A DNA stretch of 9,971 nucleotides. Origin: an uncultured Ideonella sp. Lineage in GTDB: Bacteria > Pseudomonadota > Gammaproteobacteria > Burkholderiales > Burkholderiaceae. Under the pieces are notes generated by a model that was not told where the DNA came from, searched no databases, and saw only the letters and a program-made list of their open reading frames with translations. A program made the position numbers and the translations under genes. Shown piece by piece: positions 1 to 8,144 of this stretch (positions within the stretch are counted from its first letter, which is position 1; every line of letters begins with the position of its first letter). The stretch lies in assembly GCA_946479475.1 (NCBI GenBank), contig CAMLGG010000198.1, positions 1-9,971 of the forward strand. Direction: 5' to 3'.

Positions 1-2146
1 CGCGCGTCATGCGGTCGGTCTGGGCCCCCGTGATGGCGGCCAGGTGCGTGGTGACGCGGCCGAGCACGCCCAGCGCATCTGCCAGCGGCTCGGTGGCCGG
101 GCTGAGCATGACCTGCTCGAAATGCTGCTGGAAGTGGTCGCCGACCTCGTGGATGAGCTTCCAGTGCTCCTGCGAGAGCCGCTCGCGCAGGGCCTGTGCG
201 CAACCCTTGAGCGCCCGCAGGTTGAAGGCCACGCTGTAGCTCGTCTCGGCGTCGCCCAGCGCGTAGACGAGCGAGCGCTCGAACAAACGCAGGCTCTGCT
301 CGGGTGAAGGGACGCCAGGGCCCACGAGACCGTGGCGCCGCGCGAGCGCATCCAGCACGCGCAGCACGGCGGGCGAGGCACCGTAGATGAAGCTGCCCGT
401 CAGCGCCTCCAGTGTCAAACGCGCGAGGCGCACCGAGTTCTCGGCCCGCTCGGTGTAGCGGCCGAGCCAGAAGAGGTTCTCGGCCGAGCGGCTGGTCACG
501 GTGCGATGCCAGCCTTGCAGGTCGGCCGCGGTGAGCGGCTTGGGCAGCAGGCTGGTGGTGTCGATCTCTCCTTCAGTCTGGACCCAGGTGTCCGCACTCG
601 CGCTGCCGCGTTGCATGCTCAGCCACGGGTCGTGCGCGCCATCCCGCCGGTGGCTCACCCGGGCCAGCCCGCCCGGCAGCACGCGCCAGCCGCCGGCCCC
701 ATCGCTCAGGGCGAACACACGGAGCACGGCCGCCCGCGGCTCCAGTGCGCCTTCGCGCCACACGGGCGTCTCGCTCGGGCGCACGCGGGCCTGCAGGGTG
801 TGCGCGGCGGGGTCGCCCTCGATGCGCGCCTGCAGGCTGGCGCGCGCGCCGGGCGCGAGGGCGGCCGCCACCAGGGGCGCGAAGCCGCTGGTGGCCGAGC
901 CGGTGACCGCATTGGCCGGGAAGGTCGGCGCCACCACGTAATCCGCCAGCTTGGGGGCGAGCTCCTCCCACACCGCTTCTTCGCCGCACCACCAGGTGGT
1001 GGTGGCCGGCAGCAGGAGCGTCTCGCCCAGCAGCTTCTCCGCCACGCCGGGCCAGAAGGCCATCAGGCCCGGGCTCTCCAGCCAGCCCGCGCCGGGCGCA
1101 TTGGCGACGACCACCTCGCCGGCCCGCATGGCCTGCAGCAGGCCGGGCACGCCGAGGGCCGAGTCGGGGCGAAGCTCCAGCGGGTCGAGGTAATCGTCGT
1201 CGACGCGGCGCATGAGCACATGCACCCGCTCCAGTCCATGCAGCGTCTTCAGGTAGAGGCGATTGCCCCGCACGGTAAGGTCGCCGCCCTCGACCAGGGT
1301 GAGGCCGAGGTAGCGGGCGAGGAAGACCTGCTCGAAGTAGGTCTCGCTGTGCGGACCCGGGGTGAGCAGCACGACGCGCGAACGCTCGCCCGCCGGCGAC
1401 AGGCGCAGCAGGCCCTGCAGCAGGGTCTGGAAGCTCGCCGCCACGCGCTGCACGCGCAGGCCGCGGAAAGCCTCGGGGAACTGCTGGGCGATGATGAGGC
1501 GGTTCTCGAGCAGGTAGCCCAGGCCCGACGGCGCCTGGCAGCGCTGGCCGAGCACCCACCAGCCGCCGTCCGGCCCGCGCGAGAGATCGAAGGCCGCGAC
1601 GTGAAGATGCACGCCGCCGCGAGGCGTGATGCCGTGCATCGGCCGCAGATATTGCGGATGCCCCAGCACCAGCGAGGGCGGCAGCAGCCCCTCGTCGAGC
1701 AGGCGGCGTTCGCCGTAGACATCGGCCATCGCGGCATTGAGCATCCGGGCACGCTGGGCGATGCCGGCCTCGATGGCCGCCCACTCCTGCGCGCCGATCA
1801 GCATGGGCAGCAGCTCCAGCGGCCACTGGCGCGATGCCTGGCGGTTGCTCTCTTCCGAGTAGACGTTGTAGGTGGCGCCGTCCTCCTGCACGCGGCGCTG
1901 GACGCGCTGGGCGCGGGCGGCCAGGTCCTGCCAGCCCTGGGTGCCGCTGGCATCGAAGAAGCGGCGCCACAACGGCGAGATGACGTTGCGCGGTGCGCCG
2001 GGTGCGTTCAGGCGGCCGTGGAACTCGTCGTGGTGGCCTTCGCTGCCGGGCAAGGCGGCCGCACAGGCGAGGACGGCCGGCTCGGGCAGTTCTTCGGGCA
2101 GCAGGCTGACCTGCTGCCGGGGCGTGTCGGGCGGGAAGCTGGACAT
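1..2146 (-). CDS. Circularly permuted ATP-grasp / alpha-E (DUF403) fusion protein, 3' end beyond the window
   Basis: The frame is open without a stop from an ATG at 2144-2146 to the window edge: 715 codons, C-terminus missing. I translated it throughout and saw no frameshift. Residues about 55-520 form a circularly permuted ATP-grasp domain (DUF404/DUF407 type): NVYSEE near 94-99, LLTPGPHSETYFEQ near 265, RRVDDDYLDP at 313-322, and the closing ADTWV near 518. Residues from about 552 start an alpha-E domain: SRSAENLFWLGRY with ERAEN at 566-570, then GAQTDRMTR at the edge. The family is predicted to form an amide or peptide bond using ATP; the alpha-E part is helical with conserved glutamates and unknown chemistry. 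The expected lysine and Gly-rich ATP loop look degenerate (residues about 405-425), so the domain may be inactive or altered. The 66-bp gap from the upstream gene suggests one transcript. No strong ribosome site precedes 2146; an in-frame ATG at 2180-2182 would add 12 residues. Confidence 0.92.
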   Translation of the reverse strand, partial: MSSFPPDTPRQQVSLLPEELPEPAVLACAAALPGSEGHHDEFHGRLNAPGAPRNVISPLWRRFFDASGTQGWQDLAARAQRVQRRVQEDGATYNVYSEESNRQASRQWPLELLPMLIGAQEWAAIEAGIAQRARMLNAAMADVYGERRLLDEGLLPPSLVLGHPQYLRPMHGITPRGGVHLHVAAFDLSRGPDGGWWVLGQRCQAPSGLGYLLENRLIIAQQFPEAFRGLRVQRVAASFQTLLQGLLRLSPAGERSRVVLLTPGPHSETYFEQVFLARYLGLTLVEGGDLTVRGNRLYLKTLHGLERVHVLMRRVDDDYLDPLELRPDSALGVPGLLQAMRAGEVVVANAPGAGWLESPGLMAFWPGVAEKLLGETLLLPATTTWWCGEEAVWEELAPKLADYVVAPTFPANAVTGSATSGFAPLVAAALAPGARASLQARIEGDPAAHTLQARVRPSETPVWREGALEPRAAVLRVFALSDGAGGWRVLPGGLARVSHRRDGAHDPWLSMQRGSASADTWVQTEGEIDTTSLLPKPLTAADLQGWHRTVTSRSAENLFWLGRYTERAENSVRLARLTLEALTGSFIYGASPAVLRVLDALARRHGLVGPGVPSPEQSLRLFERSLVYALGDAETSYSVAFNLRALKGCAQALRERLSQEHWKLIHEVGDHFQQHFEQVMLSPATEPLADALGVLGRVTTHLAAITGAQTDRMTR

Positions 2147-2160
2147 GGGCCAATCATGCC

Positions 2161-2176
2161 TCGGCCGGCCGGCCGA
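2161..2176. repeat. 16-bp perfect GC palindrome in an intergenic gap
   Basis: The bases TCGGCCGGCCGGCCGA read the same on both strands. They lie in the 66-bp gap between the transglutaminase/DUF2126 stop (2213-2215) and the ATP-grasp/alpha-E fusion start (2146). The RNA could fold as a short GC hairpin, but there is no loop-forming centre and no following T-run on the minus strand, so it is not a convincing intrinsic terminator. It may be chance in GC-rich DNA, or a weak attenuating structure just before the next start codon. Confidence 0.5.
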
Positions 2177-2212
2177 CCGCATTCGGAGCCGCCCTGCCGG
2201 AGCGAACAGGCG

Positions 2213-5200
2213 TCACGCTTTGCGCAGATCCAGCGTGAAGGGGAACTCCAGGCTACGCTCGGGCGGCGGCACCGCCTGCGTACCCACCGTGTGCCCCATG
2301 TCGAAGAAGCGCGCCAGGCGGCGGCTCTCCGCCTCGTAGGCATTGACCGGAAAGGTCACGTAGTTGCGACCGCCCGGATGGGCCACGTGGTACTGGCAGC
2401 CGCCGAGCGCCCGCTTCATCCAGGTGTCGACGAGATCGATCGTCAAGGGCACGTGGGCGCCGATGGTGGGATGCAGGGCCGAAGGCAGTTGCCAGGCACG
2501 GTAGCGCACGCCGGCCACGTACTCGCCCACGCGGCCGGTCGGCTGCAGAGGCACGGCGACGCCATTGACGGCCACGCGGTGGCGCGGATCGACCAGGCCG
2601 CTCACGTGCACCTCGATGCGCTCCAGCGAGGAGTCCACGTAGCGCACGGTGGTGCCCTGGGCGCCCTCCTCGCCCATCACGTGCCACGGCTCCAGCGCAT
2701 TGCGCAGGGTCAGGTGCACGCCGCGGGACTTGAGCTCGCCGATCTTGGGGAAGCGGAACTCGAAGTGCGGCGCGAACCACGCCTCGTCGAAGGCGTAGCC
2801 GGCCAGGGCCATGTCCTGCAGAACGTCCTCGAAATCCATCTTCGTGAAGGTGGGCAGCAGGAAGCGGTCGTGCAGCTCGGTGCCCCAGCGCACCAGCGGC
2901 GCCTGGTAGGGCTGGCGCCAGAAGCGGGCCACCAGGGCGCGCAGCAGCAACTGCTGGACGATGCTCATGCGAGCATGCGGCGGCATCTCGAAGGCCCGCA
3001 GCTCCAGCAGGCCCAGGCGGCCGGTGGACGAATCGGGCGAGTACAGCTTGTCTATGCAGAACTCGCTGCGATGGGTGTTGCCGGTGACGTCGACGAGCAC
3101 GTTGCGCAGCGTGCGATCCACCAGCCACGGCGGCATGTGCTCGCCGTGCACCTTCTTCGCCCTGGCGATCTCGCCCAGCGCGATCTCCAGCTCGCGCAGC
3201 TGGTCGTTGCGCGCTTCGTCGACGCGCGGCGCCTGGCTCGTCGGGCCGATGAAAAGGCCCGAGAACAGGTAGCTCAGCGAAGGATGGTTGTGCCAGTAGG
3301 CCAGCAGCGAGGCGAGCAGGTCCGGCCGGCGCAGGAAGGGCGAGTCGCCCGGCGTGGCGCCGCCCAGCACGAAGTGGTTGCCGCCGCCCGTGCCGGTGTG
3401 CCGGCCGTCGAGCATGAACTTCTCGCTCGACAGGCGCGACCGGAAGGCCGCCTCGTAGAGGAACTCGGTGTGCTGCACCAGCTCGCGCCAGGAGTGCGCG
3501 GGGTGGATGTTGACCTCGATGACGCCCGGGTCCGGCGTCACCTGCAGCATCTTCAGCCGCGGGTCCCGCGGCGGCGGGTAGCCCTCCAGCACGATCTTCA
3601 CGCCGAGCCCGGCCGCTGTGGCCTCGACGGCGGCGAGCAGCTCGAGGTAGTCCTCCAGCGCCTGCAGCGGCGGCATGAAGACGTAGAGCACGCCGCTGGC
3701 CTGGCCCTGGGCTTCGGCCTTGGGGCCGTTGGCGCGGCGCGGGTCACGCGCCTCGACGCACAGCGCGGTGCGGGTGATCCAGTGGGCGGACTGCTGGCGC
3801 GACGGGAAAGCCGTGTTCAGGAACGAGGCGGCGGCAGCCGAGCTGGGATCGCCCGCGTCGCCGGCCGCAGCGGCCAGCCCTTGGGCGCCCTCCTCCCTCG
3901 GCCACGGCTCGCCCCGCCGGCGCCACTGCACGGCGACCGTCCCACCCTCGGCGAAACCGCCGCCGGCCTCGTGCGGGGCGTAGCCGCCGGAGGCGTACTG
4001 GGCGCGCAGCGTGGCCGCGGCCGGCAGCTGGCCTCGCGGGGCGAAAGGATCGTGCTCGTGCAGGTACGGGTACTCGGCCTTGCTGACCCAGGGCAGCGAA
4101 TCGAGCGGCAACCGGTAACCCATGGGCGAGTCGCCCGGGTGAAGGTACATCCGCTCGTCGCGGAAGAACCAGGGGCCGGTCTGCCAGCGCGCGCCCTGCA
4201 GTGCCGGGCCGTCGGCCTTCTTCAGCGGCAGCACGTAGCCCACCTCGTGCTCCAGGCCCTGGCTGAATATTCGGCGCAGGCGCACTCGCTCCAGCTCGTC
4301 GTCGAGCCGGGCGTCGAATGGGTCGACGTTCACCGGCAGGCGGCGCTCGCGCCAGAGGTAGTACCAGGTGTCCTCGTAGCCGGTCTGCACGTACTGGGTG
4401 TCCAGGCCGAGGCGCTCGGTCAGCGCGACGATGAATCGCTTCGCGTCCACGCTGGTGTACGAGTGCGCGTCGCGTTCATCGGCGAAGAGCGAAGGGTCGT
4501 GCCAGCAGGGCTGGCCGTCGGCGCGCCAGCAGATGGACAGGGCCCAGCGCGGCAGCTGCTCGCCGGGATACCACTTGCCCTGGCCGAAGTGCAGGAAGCC
4601 GCCCTGCCCGTACTCGGCCCGCAGCCGGTGCACCAGGTCCTGCGCATACATGCGCTTGGTGGGCCCGAGGGCGTCGGTGTTCCACTCGGCGCCGTCGCGG
4701 TCGTCCACCGAGACGAAGGTCGGCTCGCCGCCCATGGTCAGCCGCACGTCGCCGGCCTGCAGGTCGGTGTCGACCTTCTCGCCCAGCTGCAGAACCCCGG
4801 CCCACTGCTCTTCGGTGTAGGGCTTGGTGACGCGAGGCGACTCCCAGATGCGGGTCACCGCCATCTCGTGGCTGAACTCGACTTCGCACTCGTCCACCGC
4901 GCCCGTCACCGGCGCGGCACTCGAAGGCTGGGGCGTGCAGGCCAGCGGGATGTGCCCTTCGCCCGCCAGCAGGCCCGAGGTCGGGTCGAAGCCTATCCAG
5001 CCGGCACCGGGCAGGTAGACCTCGCACCAGGCGTGCAGGTCGGTGAAATCCACTTCGGTGCCGCTGGGGCCATCGAGCGCCTTCACGTCCGGCGCGAGCT
5101 GGATCAGGTAGCCGGAGACGAAGCGTGCGGCCAGGCCCAGGTGGCGCAGCGTCTGCACCAGCAGCCAGCCGGTGTCGCGGCAGGAGCCGCTGGCCTTGAG

Positions 5201-5719
5201 CAGCGTCTCCTCCGGCGACTGGACGCCGGGCTCCATGCGGATGAGGTAGCCGATCTCGTGCTGCAGACGCTGGTTCAGGCCGACGAGGAAGTCGATCGTG
5301 CGGGCCTCGTGGCGCGGGATGCTGTCGAGGAAGCGACGGAAGGCCGGCGTGACGATCTCGGTGACGAGGTAGGGTGCCAGCTCGCGCGCCAGCGCCGGCT
5401 CGTAGGTGAAGGGGAAGGTCTCGGCGCCGGGCTCGAGGAAGAAGTCGAACGGGTTGTAGACCGACATCTCGGCCACCAGGTCGACGGTGACCTTGAACTC
5501 GGTCGTCTTCTCCGGGAAGACCAGGCGCGCCAGGTAGTTGGCGAACGGGTCCTGCTGCCAGTTGATGAAGTGCTCTTCCGGCTCGATCTTCAGCGAGTAC
5601 GAAAGGATGTTGGTGCGGCAGTGCGGCGCGGGCCGCAGGCGCACGACCTGGGGCGAGAGCCCGACGCGGCGGTCGTACCGGTAGTGCGTTACGTGCTTGA
5701 GCGCGACGTGGATGCTCAT
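2213..5719 (-). CDS. Transglutaminase-like / DUF2126 large protein
   Basis: The protein has 1168 residues, the usual size for this fusion. Residues 1-90 match the bacterial transglutaminase N-terminal beta domain (MSIHVALKHVTHYRYDRRV). The transglutaminase-like core follows with an apparent intact triad: Cys180 in ASGSCRDTGW, His229 in DLHAWCEVY and Asp245 in GFDPTSG. From about 320 to the end is DUF2126, opening with RLTMGGEPTFVS and continuing with GQGKWYPGEQLPRW, HTGTGGGNHFVLGG and FEDVLQDMALAGYAFDEAWF. A Gly/Ala-rich stretch at about 574-631 looks like a flexible insert. There is no signal peptide or membrane segment, so it is probably cytoplasmic. The start ATG overlaps the alpha-E stop as ATGA (5716-5719), implying translational coupling; no good ribosome site of its own is visible. 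Related folds act as cysteine proteases, amidases or transglutaminases. Here it may trim or transfer the product of the neighbouring ATP-grasp proteins, which is inference. Confidence 0.95.
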   Translation of the reverse strand: MSIHVALKHVTHYRYDRRVGLSPQVVRLRPAPHCRTNILSYSLKIEPEEHFINWQQDPFANYLARLVFPEKTTEFKVTVDLVAEMSVYNPFDFFLEPGAETFPFTYEPALARELAPYLVTEIVTPAFRRFLDSIPRHEARTIDFLVGLNQRLQHEIGYLIRMEPGVQSPEETLLKASGSCRDTGWLLVQTLRHLGLAARFVSGYLIQLAPDVKALDGPSGTEVDFTDLHAWCEVYLPGAGWIGFDPTSGLLAGEGHIPLACTPQPSSAAPVTGAVDECEVEFSHEMAVTRIWESPRVTKPYTEEQWAGVLQLGEKVDTDLQAGDVRLTMGGEPTFVSVDDRDGAEWNTDALGPTKRMYAQDLVHRLRAEYGQGGFLHFGQGKWYPGEQLPRWALSICWRADGQPCWHDPSLFADERDAHSYTSVDAKRFIVALTERLGLDTQYVQTGYEDTWYYLWRERRLPVNVDPFDARLDDELERVRLRRIFSQGLEHEVGYVLPLKKADGPALQGARWQTGPWFFRDERMYLHPGDSPMGYRLPLDSLPWVSKAEYPYLHEHDPFAPRGQLPAAATLRAQYASGGYAPHEAGGGFAEGGTVAVQWRRRGEPWPREEGAQGLAAAAGDAGDPSSAAAASFLNTAFPSRQQSAHWITRTALCVEARDPRRANGPKAEAQGQASGVLYVFMPPLQALEDYLELLAAVEATAAGLGVKIVLEGYPPPRDPRLKMLQVTPDPGVIEVNIHPAHSWRELVQHTEFLYEAAFRSRLSSEKFMLDGRHTGTGGGNHFVLGGATPGDSPFLRRPDLLASLLAYWHNHPSLSYLFSGLFIGPTSQAPRVDEARNDQLRELEIALGEIARAKKVHGEHMPPWLVDRTLRNVLVDVTGNTHRSEFCIDKLYSPDSSTGRLGLLELRAFEMPPHARMSIVQQLLLRALVARFWRQPYQAPLVRWGTELHDRFLLPTFTKMDFEDVLQDMALAGYAFDEAWFAPHFEFRFPKIGELKSRGVHLTLRNALEPWHVMGEEGAQGTTVRYVDSSLERIEVHVSGLVDPRHRVAVNGVAVPLQPTGRVGEYVAGVRYRAWQLPSALHPTIGAHVPLTIDLVDTWMKRALGGCQYHVAHPGGRNYVTFPVNAYEAESRRLARFFDMGHTVGTQAVPPPERSLEFPFTLDLRKA

Positions 5720-6672
5720 ATGGATGGCACGAGAAAGTCGCGGCTGATGCCCAGGCCCAGGTCGCCCACGCGATCGAGGAACTGCGTGAGGTAGGCGTGC
5801 AGGCCGGTGGCGAGGATCTCGTCGATGCGGCCGAACTCGAGGTCGGCGAGCAGGCGGCCGGCGCGGCGCTGCGTGTCGGCCGATTGCTCGTTGGCCACGA
5901 GCTTGAGGTTGGTGACGACTTCGTGCATGCAGGCCGCCAGGGAGCGTGGCATGTCCGGACGCAGGATGAGCAGCTCGGCCACCTTCTCCGGCGTGATCAC
6001 GTTGCGGTAGACCTTGCGGTAGACCTCGAAGCCGGAGACCGAGCGCAGGATCGCCGACCAGTGGTAGAAGTCGTACTCGCTGTCGCGCTCGCTGGCCGCG
6101 CCGTAGAAGTCGCTCTGCACGGCGTGGAACTTCACGTCGAGCAATCTCGCCGTGTTGTCGGCCCGCTCCAGGAAGGAGCCGATGCGGATGAAGTGGAAGG
6201 CCTCGTCCTGCAGCATCGTGCCGACGGTGACGCCGCGCGAAAGATGCGAGCGGAACTTGACCCACTCGAACACCGCGCCCGGGTCGCGCGTGAGCAGGCC
6301 GTCGCTGACGAGCCGGTTGAACTCCAGCCAGGTCTGGTTGGTGGTCTCCCAGACCTCGGTGGTCAGCGTGCCGCGCACCGCCCGCGCGTTCTCGCGCGCG
6401 GCGCGCAGGCAAGAGAGGATGGACGAAGGGTTGCGCTCGTCCTTGACCATGAAAGACATCACCTGCCGCGGATGGATGGCGCCATAGCGGGCGGTGTAGT
6501 CGTCGGTCAACTCGCTGATGCTGAGCAGGCCCTGCCAGCCCTGCTCCGCCACCGCGGCCGACTGCGGCAACAGCGCAGTCTGGTAGTTGACGTCCATCAT
6601 CCTGGCGGTGTTTTCGGCCCGCTCCATGTAGCGAGCCATCCAGAACAAATGGTCAGCCGTGCGTGAAAGCAT
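5716..6672 (-). CDS. Stand-alone alpha-E domain protein (DUF403)
   Basis: The protein has 318 residues, typical for the family. It begins MLSRTADHLFWMARYMERAE, the characteristic opening. It carries two versions of one motif: ERAENTARMMDV at 17-28 and ERADNTARLLDV at 169-180, suggesting an internally duplicated helical unit with the conserved glutamates for which alpha-E is named. The sequence looks mostly helical and soluble, without signal peptide or membrane segment. The start at 6672 is supported by GGGGAGA (tctcccc at 6678-6684) five bases upstream. It lies 19 bp after the ATP-grasp gene and overlaps the transglutaminase gene by 4 bp. Alpha-E proteins nearly always accompany circularly permuted ATP-grasp and transglutaminase genes and are often fused to them. 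The biochemical role is unknown; a partner or product-handling role is inferred from context only. Confidence 0.95.
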   Translation of the reverse strand: MLSRTADHLFWMARYMERAENTARMMDVNYQTALLPQSAAVAEQGWQGLLSISELTDDYTARYGAIHPRQVMSFMVKDERNPSSILSCLRAARENARAVRGTLTTEVWETTNQTWLEFNRLVSDGLLTRDPGAVFEWVKFRSHLSRGVTVGTMLQDEAFHFIRIGSFLERADNTARLLDVKFHAVQSDFYGAASERDSEYDFYHWSAILRSVSGFEVYRKVYRNVITPEKVAELLILRPDMPRSLAACMHEVVTNLKLVANEQSADTQRRAGRLLADLEFGRIDEILATGLHAYLTQFLDRVGDLGLGISRDFLVPSI

Positions 6673-6677
6673 CTCGT

Positions 6678-6684
6678 TCTCCCC
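6678..6684 (-). promoter_or_regulatory. Ribosome binding site of the alpha-E gene
   Basis: On the minus strand this reads GGGGAGA, five bases before the ATG at 6670-6672. It fixes the start of the alpha-E protein at its canonical MLSRTA opening. Confidence 0.7.
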
Positions 6685-6691
6685 AGCGACG

Positions 6692-8128
6692 TCAGTCTTC
6701 CAGCACCCAGGTGTCCTTCGTGCCCCCGCCCTGCGACGAGTTGACGACGAGGGAACCTTCCTTCAGTGCCACCCGCGTCAGGCCGCCGGGCACCATCTGC
6801 ACCTCGGTGCCCGAGAGCACGAAGGGCCGCAGGTCGATGTGGCGTGGCGCGATGCCCGATTCCACGAAAGTCGGGCAGGTGGACAGGCTCAGCGTGGGCT
6901 GGGCGATGTAGTTGCCGGGGTTGGCGACGAGGTGCTCACGGAAGCGCGCGATCTCGTCCTTGGTGGAAGCCGGGCCGACGAGCATGCCGTAGCCGCCGGC
7001 GCCGTGCACCTCCTTCACCACCAGGTCGGGCAGGTGGTCCAGCACGTACTGCAGCTCGCCCGCCTCGCGGCACTGGTACGTCGGGACGTTGTTGAGGATG
7101 GGCTTCTCGCCGAGGTAGAACTCGACCATCTTCGGCACGTACGGGTAGATCGACTTGTCGTCGGCGATGCCGGTGCCTATCGCATTGCTTAGCGTCACGT
7201 TGCCGGACTTGTAGGCACTGACCAGGCCCGCGCAGCCCAGCGTCGAATCCTTGCGGAAGACCTGCGGGTCGAGGAAATCGTCGTCGATGCGGCGGTAGAT
7301 CACGTCGACCCGCTTCGGCCCCTGCGTGGTGCGCATGAAGACGAAGTTGTCCTTGACGAACAGGTCCTTGCCCTCGACCAGCTCGACGCCCATCTGCTGC
7401 GCCAGGAAGGCGTGCTCGAAGTAGGCCGAGTTGTACATGCCGGGCGTCAGCACGACGACCGTCGGCTCGTTCACGCCCGAGGGCGCGACGCTGCGAAGCG
7501 TCTCCAGCAGCAGGTCCGGGTAGTGGGCGACGGGCGCCACGCGATGCTCGCTGAACAGCTCAGGGAACAGCCGCATCATCATCTTGCGGTCCTCGAGCAT
7601 GTAGCTCACGCCGCTGGGCACGCGCAGGTTGTCCTCCAGCACGTAGTAGGTGCCGCTGCCGTCGGGGTTGGCCGCGCGGACGATGTCTATGCCGGCGATG
7701 TGCGAGTAGACGTTCTGCGGCACCGACACGCCCATCATCTCGGGCCGGAACTGCGCGTTGTCCAGGATCTGCGCCTCGGGGACGATGCCGGTCTTGAGGA
7801 TCTCCTGGTCGTGGTAGATGTCGTGGATGAAGCGGTTGAGCGCGGTGACCCGCTGGCGCAGGCCCTTTTCCATCTCGCGCCACTCGTGCGCCGGGATCAC
7901 CCGGGGAATGAGGTCGAAGGGGATCAGCCTCTCGGTGCCCTCGCCGTCGTCCTTGTCGCCGTAGACGGCGAAGGTGATGCCGACCCGGCGGAAGATGACC
8001 TCGGCCTCCTCGCGCCGGCTCTTCATCATGTCCCTCGGCTGCTGCGACAGCCAGCGGTCGTAGACGCGGTAGTGCTCGCGCACGGTGGCGCTCGTCGCAT
8101 GCATCTCGTCGAAGCTCGGTCTCGTCAT
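6692..8128 (-). CDS. Circularly permuted ATP-grasp protein, stand-alone (DUF404/DUF407 type)
   Basis: The protein has 478 residues. The frame stays open further upstream into comEC, but the start at 8126-8128 (MTRPSFDEMH) is chosen because AAGGAGAG sits five bases upstream and the family begins about here. Motifs in order: EVIFRRVGITFAVYG near 45; EDNLRVPSGVSYMLEDR, the ATP-grasp glutamate region after permutation; LTPGMYNSAYFEHAFLAQ; RRIDDDFLDP at 279-288; NAIGTGIADDKSIYPYVP; VVKEVHGAGGYGM at 370-382, the lysine and Gly-rich nucleotide loop; and a closing GGGTKDTWVLED. All expected ATP-binding elements appear present, so an active ATP-dependent carboxylate-amine ligase is likely, probably cytoplasmic. 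The true substrate is unknown. It is the first gene of the four-gene cluster, 16 bp after the comEC stop. Confidence 0.95.
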   Translation of the reverse strand: MTRPSFDEMHATSATVREHYRVYDRWLSQQPRDMMKSRREEAEVIFRRVGITFAVYGDKDDGEGTERLIPFDLIPRVIPAHEWREMEKGLRQRVTALNRFIHDIYHDQEILKTGIVPEAQILDNAQFRPEMMGVSVPQNVYSHIAGIDIVRAANPDGSGTYYVLEDNLRVPSGVSYMLEDRKMMMRLFPELFSEHRVAPVAHYPDLLLETLRSVAPSGVNEPTVVVLTPGMYNSAYFEHAFLAQQMGVELVEGKDLFVKDNFVFMRTTQGPKRVDVIYRRIDDDFLDPQVFRKDSTLGCAGLVSAYKSGNVTLSNAIGTGIADDKSIYPYVPKMVEFYLGEKPILNNVPTYQCREAGELQYVLDHLPDLVVKEVHGAGGYGMLVGPASTKDEIARFREHLVANPGNYIAQPTLSLSTCPTFVESGIAPRHIDLRPFVLSGTEVQMVPGGLTRVALKEGSLVVNSSQGGGTKDTWVLED

Positions 8129-8133
8129 CCGGA

Positions 8134-8141
8134 CTCTCCTT
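8134..8141 (-). promoter_or_regulatory. Ribosome binding site of the stand-alone ATP-grasp gene
   Basis: On the minus strand this reads AAGGAGAG, five bases before the ATG at 8126-8128 and just after the comEC stop codon (8145-8147). It decides the start against longer in-frame versions that would run into comEC. Confidence 0.8.
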
Positions 8142-8144
8142 GAG

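Noticed and set aside
573..2153. A minus-strand open frame of about 526 codons overlapping the fusion gene
   Set aside because: Its product is Arg/Ala/Pro-rich without motifs. The overlapping frame starting at 2146 gives continuous ATP-grasp and alpha-E sequence and is the real one.
332..5794. A plus-strand open frame of about 1820 codons
   Set aside because: It lies antisense to the transglutaminase and fusion genes, spans several real genes, and has an Arg/Ala/Gln/Gly-rich composition without domains. It results from extreme GC bias, which removes stops on the opposite strand.
5797..6666. Plus-strand open frame opposite the alpha-E gene
   Set aside because: Exact antisense shadow of a well-supported gene; low-complexity product and no family resemblance.
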